From assembly GCF_024127895.1 (NCBI RefSeq), contig NZ_JAMYBK010000007.1:124001-188000 (forward strand): a DNA stretch of 64,000 bases. The letters are read 5' to 3'. Shown here piece by piece: positions 59,476 through 64,000 of this stretch. The notes beneath the pieces are model-generated. The model searched no databases. It saw nothing but the letters and a program-made list of their open reading frames with translations, and was not told where the DNA came from. Position numbers and translations under genes: made by a program. Each line of letters starts with the position of its first letter. The stretch's first letter is position 1. This DNA is from Pseudomonas guariconensis (GTDB lineage: Bacteria; Pseudomonadota; Gammaproteobacteria; Pseudomonadales; Pseudomonadaceae).

Positions 59476-59517
59476 CAGGCTTCAACGCGGGAACCCCAGG
59501 CTTTTTCTTGAAGCCTG
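59476..59517. repeat. Inverted repeat between puuD and the urate permease
   Basis: CAGGCTTCAA (59476-59485) and TTGAAGCCTG (59508-59517) form a perfect 10-bp stem. CAAGC-type repeats surround it. It may act as a terminator or a messenger processing site. Confidence 0.5.
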
Positions 59518-59572
59518 CCGCCTGAAGCCTGGCGCTTGGATCCGAGAATAAAAACAAAACTCGAGGTGCTGC

Positions 59573-60928
59573 ATGTCCGAGTCACGCAAGGCGTACATCC
59601 CCGTTGCGCCCCCACGACAACCCCTACCCCTGTTCCAACTGATTCTGGTGGGCCTGCAACATGTACTGCTGATGTATGGCGGCGCGATCGCCGTGCCCCT
59701 GATCATCGGCCAGGCCGCTGGGCTGTCTCGTGAAGAAGTCGCTTTCCTGATCAACGCCGACCTGCTGGTCGCCGGCGTCGCCACCATCGTCCAGTCGTTC
59801 GGCATCGGCCCGGTGGGTATCCGAATGCCAGTGATGATGGGTGCCAGCTTCGCCGCCGTCGGCAGCATGGTGGCCATGGCTGGCATGCCGGGCGTGGGCC
59901 TGCAGGGGATCTTCGGCGCGACCATCGCCGCCGGGTTCTTCGGCATGCTGATCGCGCCGTTCATGTCCAAGGTGGTGCGCTTCTTCCCACCGCTGGTCAC
60001 CGGCACGGTGATCACCTCGATCGGCCTGTCGCTGTTCCCGGTCGCGGTCAACTGGGCCGGTGGTGGCCATGAGGCCGAGACCTTCGGCTCGCCCATCTAC
60101 CTGCTGGTGGCCGGCCTGGTGCTGTCGGTGATCCTGCTGATCAACCGCTTCATGCGCGGCTTCTGGGTCAATGTCTCGGTGCTGGTAGGCATGGGCCTGG
60201 GCTACGTCCTGGCCGGCTCGATCGGCATGGTCGACCTCTCCGGCCTGTCCCAGGCGCCGTGGCTGCAGGTGGTCACCCCGCTGCACTTCGGCATGCCGAC
60301 CTTCAGCCTGGCGCCGATCCTGTCCATGTGCCTGGTGGTGGTGATCATCTTCGTCGAGTCCACCGGCATGTTCCTCGCCCTGGGCAAGGTCACCGACCGC
60401 GAAGTCACCCCGGGCATGCTGCGTCGCGGCCTGATGTGCGACGCCGGCGCCTCGTTCGTTGCCGGTTTCTTCAACACCTTCACCCACTCCTCCTTCGCCC
60501 AGAACATCGGCCTGGTGCAGATGACCGGGGTGCGCTGCCGCTACGTCACCGTGGTCGCGGGCGCCTTGCTGATCCTGCTCAGCCTGCTGCCGAAGGCGGC
60601 CTTCCTGATCGCCTCGATCCCGCCCGCGGTACTGGGTGGCGCGTCCATCGCCATGTTCGGCATGGTCACCGCCACGGGGATCAAGATCCTCCAGGAGGCG
60701 GACATCTCCGATCGGCGCAACCAGTTGCTGGTGGCGGTCAGCGTCGGCCTCGGCCTGATCCCCGTGGTCCGACCGGAGTTCTTCGCGCAGTTGCCCCAGT
60801 GGATGGAACCCATCACCCACAGCGGCATCGCCATGGCCACGGTCAGTGCGCTGGTGCTGAACCTGCTGTTCAACATCCTCGGTGGCGCTGACCGCGCGGC
60901 GCACAACGACGCCTGTCACCAGCACTGA
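59573..60928 (+). CDS. Urate/xanthine permease (NCS2 family)
   Basis: A 451-residue transporter with about 12-14 membrane segments. The nucleobase transporter signature QNIGLVQMTGVRCRYV and the early LQHVLLMYGGAIAVPLI are visible. Position after puuD suggests urate or xanthine as substrate with proton symport, by analogy with UacT and XanQ. Confidence 0.9.
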   Translation: MSESRKAYIPVAPPRQPLPLFQLILVGLQHVLLMYGGAIAVPLIIGQAAGLSREEVAFLINADLLVAGVATIVQSFGIGPVGIRMPVMMGASFAAVGSMVAMAGMPGVGLQGIFGATIAAGFFGMLIAPFMSKVVRFFPPLVTGTVITSIGLSLFPVAVNWAGGGHEAETFGSPIYLLVAGLVLSVILLINRFMRGFWVNVSVLVGMGLGYVLAGSIGMVDLSGLSQAPWLQVVTPLHFGMPTFSLAPILSMCLVVVIIFVESTGMFLALGKVTDREVTPGMLRRGLMCDAGASFVAGFFNTFTHSSFAQNIGLVQMTGVRCRYVTVVAGALLILLSLLPKAAFLIASIPPAVLGGASIAMFGMVTATGIKILQEADISDRRNQLLVAVSVGLGLIPVVRPEFFAQLPQWMEPITHSGIAMATVSALVLNLLFNILGGADRAAHNDACHQH

Positions 60929-61070
60929 GCCAGACGGGGTGGCGGCCTGCGCCGCCCCTTCGCTCCTCCCCGTCGTAACCGCTGGACCGTCGGCCCGCCG
61001 GAATGGGCCGTCCGGGGCGCCTGCGCGCCAAAAAAACGCCAACAAAAACAATAAGTCCGGGAATCACGAC

Positions 61071-61856
61071 ATGAAGCGCATCACCTCGTCCCTGCTGCTG
61101 GGCAGCAGCCTCTTGGTCACCCTCCCCGCGTTCGCGGGCGACCTGCTGGAGTGGCATGGCGAAAGCCTGACCTACCTGTACGGCAAGGACTTCAAGATCA
61201 ACCCCCGCATCCAGCAAACGCTGACGTTCGAGCACGCCAACCGCTGGAAGTATGGCGACACCTTCCTGTTCATCGACAAGATCTTCTACAACGGCCAGGC
61301 CGACCCGAACAAAGGCGTCACCACCTATTACGGCGAGTTCAGTCCGCGCCTGTCGTTCGGCAAGATCTTCGACCGCAAGCTCGAGTTCGGCCCGGTCAAG
61401 GACGTGCTGCTGGCCATGACCTACGAGAGCGGCGAAGGCGACAACGAGGCCTACCTGATCGGCCCCGGTTTCAGCCTGGCGATCCCCGGCTTCAACTACT
61501 TCAACCTGAACTTCTACTGGCGCAACACCGAAGGCAGCCGACCGGGCGACAATGTCTGGCAGATCACCCCGAGCTGGTCCTACACCATCCCCGTGGGCAA
61601 CTCCGACCTGCTCATCGACGGCTACATCGACTGGGTGGTGGACAACGACGAGACCCGCCGAGGCACCTACCACGCCAACCTGCAGTTCAACCCACAGGTC
61701 AAGTACGACCTGGGCAAGGCCCTGAACCTGGGCGCCAAGCAGCTCTACGTGGGTATCGAATACAGCTATTGGAAGGACAAGTACGGCATCGACAGCCGCG
61801 GCAACCTGGACAGCAACCAGAGCGTGACCAGTGCCTTGGTGAAGGTACACTTCTAA
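61071..61856 (+). CDS. Tsx-like nucleoside channel, outer membrane, copy 1
   Basis: A 261-residue protein with a signal peptide (cleavage likely after AFA, before GDLLEW) and a beta-barrel of the Tsx family. It ends in Phe (VKVHF), as outer-membrane proteins do. Tsx channels pass nucleosides; this fits uptake for purine degradation. It is a tandem paralogue of the next gene. Confidence 0.88.
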   Translation: MKRITSSLLLGSSLLVTLPAFAGDLLEWHGESLTYLYGKDFKINPRIQQTLTFEHANRWKYGDTFLFIDKIFYNGQADPNKGVTTYYGEFSPRLSFGKIFDRKLEFGPVKDVLLAMTYESGEGDNEAYLIGPGFSLAIPGFNYFNLNFYWRNTEGSRPGDNVWQITPSWSYTIPVGNSDLLIDGYIDWVVDNDETRRGTYHANLQFNPQVKYDLGKALNLGAKQLYVGIEYSYWKDKYGIDSRGNLDSNQSVTSALVKVHF

Positions 61857-62209
61857 AAGTTGACTCATAAATCAGGTTTTATGACATAGTGCGCCAGGAC
61901 GGAGCACTTGAGGCAAGGCGCGCAAGTGAGTAATCTGCGCGCCCCCTCGATCGGGGCAGGACGGACCCTGCCCGCGTTTACTGACCGCTCAGTCAATGAA
62001 TTCGGGCGGTTGGCCAACGTGTTGCCAGCCTGAAATACCCATTTTCATCCGTTCAGAACGAAGTCGAGCAGGATGGTTGTGACTAACCCGGAAAGGTTGG
62101 CGCAGCTCTTGCCAAACAGCTGTGGCCAATCGAAAAAAGCTGACCCAAAAGACAAAAATAGCGCCGCAGAGCGCTGACAACAGATCCAATCAAGGGAGCG
62201 ACCCACGCA

Positions 62210-62992
62210 ATGCGTACCCTCAACAGCCTGATCCTCGCCGGCGGCCTGCTGGCTTGCGGTACCAGTTTCGCCGGCGACCTGCTGCAATGGCAGAACAACA
62301 GCCTCACCTACCTGTGGGGCAAGAACTTCAAGGTGAACCCTGACATCCAGCAGACCTTCACCTTCGAGCACGCCGACGGCTGGAAGTACGGCGACAACTT
62401 CATCTTCATCGACAAGATCTTCTACCAAGGCAAGAAAGACGCCAACAACGGCCCGAACACCTACTACGGCGAGATCAGCCCGCGCCTGTCGTTCGGCAAG
62501 ATCTTCGACCAGCAGCTGGCGTTCGGCCCGGTCAAGGACGTGCTCCTGGCGATGACCTACGAGTTCGGCGAAGGTGACACCGAGGCCTACCTGATCGGCC
62601 CCGGCTTCGACCTGGACATCCCAGGCTTCGACTACTTCCAGCTGAACTTCTACCAGCGCACCACCGATGGCAGCCGCCCGGGTGACAATGTCTGGCAGAT
62701 CACCCCGGTGTGGTCGTACACCATTCCCGTGGGTTCGTCCGACCTGCTCATCGACGGCTTCATGGACTGGGTGGTGGACAACGACGAGAACCGCCGCGGC
62801 ACCTACCAGGCCAACCTGCACTTCAACCCGCAGGTCAAGTACGACCTGGGCAAGGCGCTCAAGCTTGGCGAGAAGCAGTTGTACGTGGGTATCGAGTACG
62901 ACTACTGGAAGAACAAGTACGGCATCAAGGACAGCGATGCGTTCACGACCGACCAGAACACCATGAGCTTCCTGCTCAAGGTGCACTTCTGA
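62210..62992 (+). CDS. Tsx-like nucleoside channel, outer membrane, copy 2
   Basis: A 260-residue paralogue of the preceding protein, very similar across the barrel (for example RLSFGKIFD, SRPGDNVWQITP, PQVKYDLGKAL) with signal peptide cleavage before GDLLQW and terminal Phe. An AAGGGAG site precedes the ATG. The 353-base gap between the copies contains a CAGG-rich hairpin near 61955-61978 and no gene; its upstream part may include a promoter, so the copies may be controlled separately. Confidence 0.88.
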   Translation: MRTLNSLILAGGLLACGTSFAGDLLQWQNNSLTYLWGKNFKVNPDIQQTFTFEHADGWKYGDNFIFIDKIFYQGKKDANNGPNTYYGEISPRLSFGKIFDQQLAFGPVKDVLLAMTYEFGEGDTEAYLIGPGFDLDIPGFDYFQLNFYQRTTDGSRPGDNVWQITPVWSYTIPVGSSDLLIDGFMDWVVDNDENRRGTYQANLHFNPQVKYDLGKALKLGEKQLYVGIEYDYWKNKYGIKDSDAFTTDQNTMSFLLKVHF

Positions 62993-63002
62993 CCTGAGCA
63001 TG

Positions 63003-63100
63003 CGGGAGCGGGCTTGCCTGCGAATGCGCCTGTCCCGGTATCACCGGAGCATGGCAAGGGCGGCGCCCTTGTTCGCGGGCAAGCCCGCTCCCACAAGGCC
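63003..63100. repeat. REP-type elements after the second channel gene
   Basis: GCGGGAGCGGGCTTGCC (63003-63019) and, inverted, TTCGCGGGCAAGCCCGCTCCC at about 63072-63092 form a REP pair between the channel gene and the DUF808 gene. Confidence 0.65.
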
Positions 63101-63202
63101 CCTGCACACCGCGCCACTCGTGATCGGCTCGCAACCCTGGGAGCGAGCCTGCCAAGGCACCGAACCGCCGCGATCCGGGGCATCGCCCCAGCCATCCTCC
63201 GC

Positions 63203-64000
63203 TCAAGCCGCTGGCCGCAGCGCCCGCCACAGCTTGCCCACCACACTGACCACCGCCAGCACCACGGCCCCGGCCACGACTCCAGCCACACCATTGAGCA
63301 ACGCGCCGGTCAATGCCCCACCCCGCCCGTCGCTGAACGCCTCGATGGCATGGTGCAGCGGCGCGATGCCATGCACCAGGATCCCGCCACCGACCAGGAA
63401 CATCGCCGCAGTGCCGATCACCGACAGGCTCTTCATCATGTACGGCGCCGCGCGCAGGATGCCATTGCCCACCGCGCGGGCAATCGTCGAGGCTTTCTGG
63501 GCCATCCACAGCCCCAGGTCGTCGAGCTTGACGATCCCACCCACCAAGCCATAGACGCCGATGGTCATGACGATGGCGATACCCGACAGCACGATGATCT
63601 GCTGGCTCAGCGGCGCATCGGCCACGGTGCCCAGGGTGATGGCGATGATTTCCGCCGAGAGGATGAAGTCGGTGCGCACCGCTCCCTTGATCTTGGTTTT
63701 CTCGTAGGCCACCAGGTCGATCTCGGGGTCGGCCACCGCCTCCTTGCGCGCACTGTGCTCGGCCTCATCCTCGGCCTTGCTGTGCAGGAACCGGTGCGCC
63801 AGCTTCTCGAAGCCCTCGAAGCACAGGTAGGCACCGCCGAGCATCAACAGCGGCGTCACCGCCCAGGGGATGAAGGCACTGATCAGCAGCGCCGCCGGCA
63901 CCAGGATCGCCTTGTTCACCAACGAGCCCTTGGCCACCGCCCAGACCACCGGGATCTCCCGCTCGGCCCGTACGCCCGTGACCTGCTGGGCATTGAGTGC
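63203..64000 (-). CDS. DUF808 family membrane protein (5' end beyond window)
   Basis: The visible 265 C-terminal residues belong to a DUF808 (YedI-like) inner-membrane protein. Several hydrophobic segments are seen, with the family-typical [17 protein letters not shown] and [11 protein letters not shown]. The frame is open to the right edge, so the start lies outside. Function is unknown for the family. Confidence 0.88.
   Translation of the reverse strand, partial: ALNAQQVTGVRAEREIPVVWAVAKGSLVNKAILVPAALLISAFIPWAVTPLLMLGGAYLCFEGFEKLAHRFLHSKAEDEAEHSARKEAVADPEIDLVAYEKTKIKGAVRTDFILSAEIIAITLGTVADAPLSQQIIVLSGIAIVMTIGVYGLVGGIVKLDDLGLWMAQKASTIARAVGNGILRAAPYMMKSLSVIGTAAMFLVGGGILVHGIAPLHHAIEAFSDGRGGALTGALLNGVAGVVAGAVVLAVVSVVGKLWRALRPAA

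Overview
The window looks like a chromosomal segment of a fluorescent Pseudomonas of the P. putida group. The evidence is the high GC content, the pyoverdine genes pvdL and pvdS, two tandem cbb3 oxidase operons followed by ccoGHIS-hemN-anr, the dnaX-ybaB-recR and smc-zipA-ligA clusters, a purine catabolism cluster, and P. putida-type REP hairpins between genes. No phage, insertion sequence, CRISPR array, tRNA or rRNA gene was seen. The assignment rests on recognised gene order, not on a database search.

Layout. (1) 1-11.4 kb, siderophore: the 5' part of pvdL (minus strand, running off the left edge), the iron-starvation sigma factor gene pvdS, and a hydroxyornithine-type acetyltransferase. 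Two good PvdS-type promoters and a Fur box are visible. (2) 11.4-14.1 kb: an orphan periplasmic binding protein, a DEDDh exonuclease, ppnP and an alpha/beta hydrolase. (3) 14.1-29.8 kb, low-oxygen respiration: ccoN1O1Q1P1, ccoN2O2Q2P2, the assembly genes ccoGHIS, a TauE/SafE-like membrane protein, hemN, the Fnr-type regulator anr, and apt. ANR boxes precede cco1, ccoG (weak) and hemN (perfect). (4) 30-45.2 kb, mostly minus-strand housekeeping: recR, ybaB and dnaX, interrupted by an unusual hairpin-rich mosaic; a second orphan binding protein; an unassigned coiled-coil protein plus SF1 helicase pair; the 4.5S RNA gene ffs; then ligA, zipA, smc and a GntR regulator. (5) 45.4-63 kb, purine and urate catabolism: xdhABC, guaD, aqpZ, a second GntR regulator, a purine permease, uraH, puuE-uraD-allA-puuD, a urate/xanthine permease and two Tsx-like outer-membrane channels. 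(6) The right edge holds the C-terminal part of a DUF808 membrane protein.

How it works together. Nucleosides could cross the outer membrane through the Tsx-like channels, and bases enter through two NCS2-type permeases. Guanine is deaminated (GuaD), xanthine oxidised (XdhABC), urate oxidised by membrane PuuD with an attached cytochrome c domain, and hydroxyisourate taken by UraH, UraD and PuuE to allantoate. AllA acts on ureidoglycolate. The intermediate allantoicase gene is not in the window. Two palindrome types, TTGACC-N4-GGTCAA and TTGTAyACAA, recur in the promoters of this cluster and probably belong to its two GntR regulators; both occur in the permease promoter.

The points most worth following up are the helicase pair beside ffs, the mosaic between ybaB and recR, the two-operator architecture, the possible extra operator at ccoN2, the gene-conversion tracts between the cco operons, and the missing allantoicase. 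No clear-cut new system was found.
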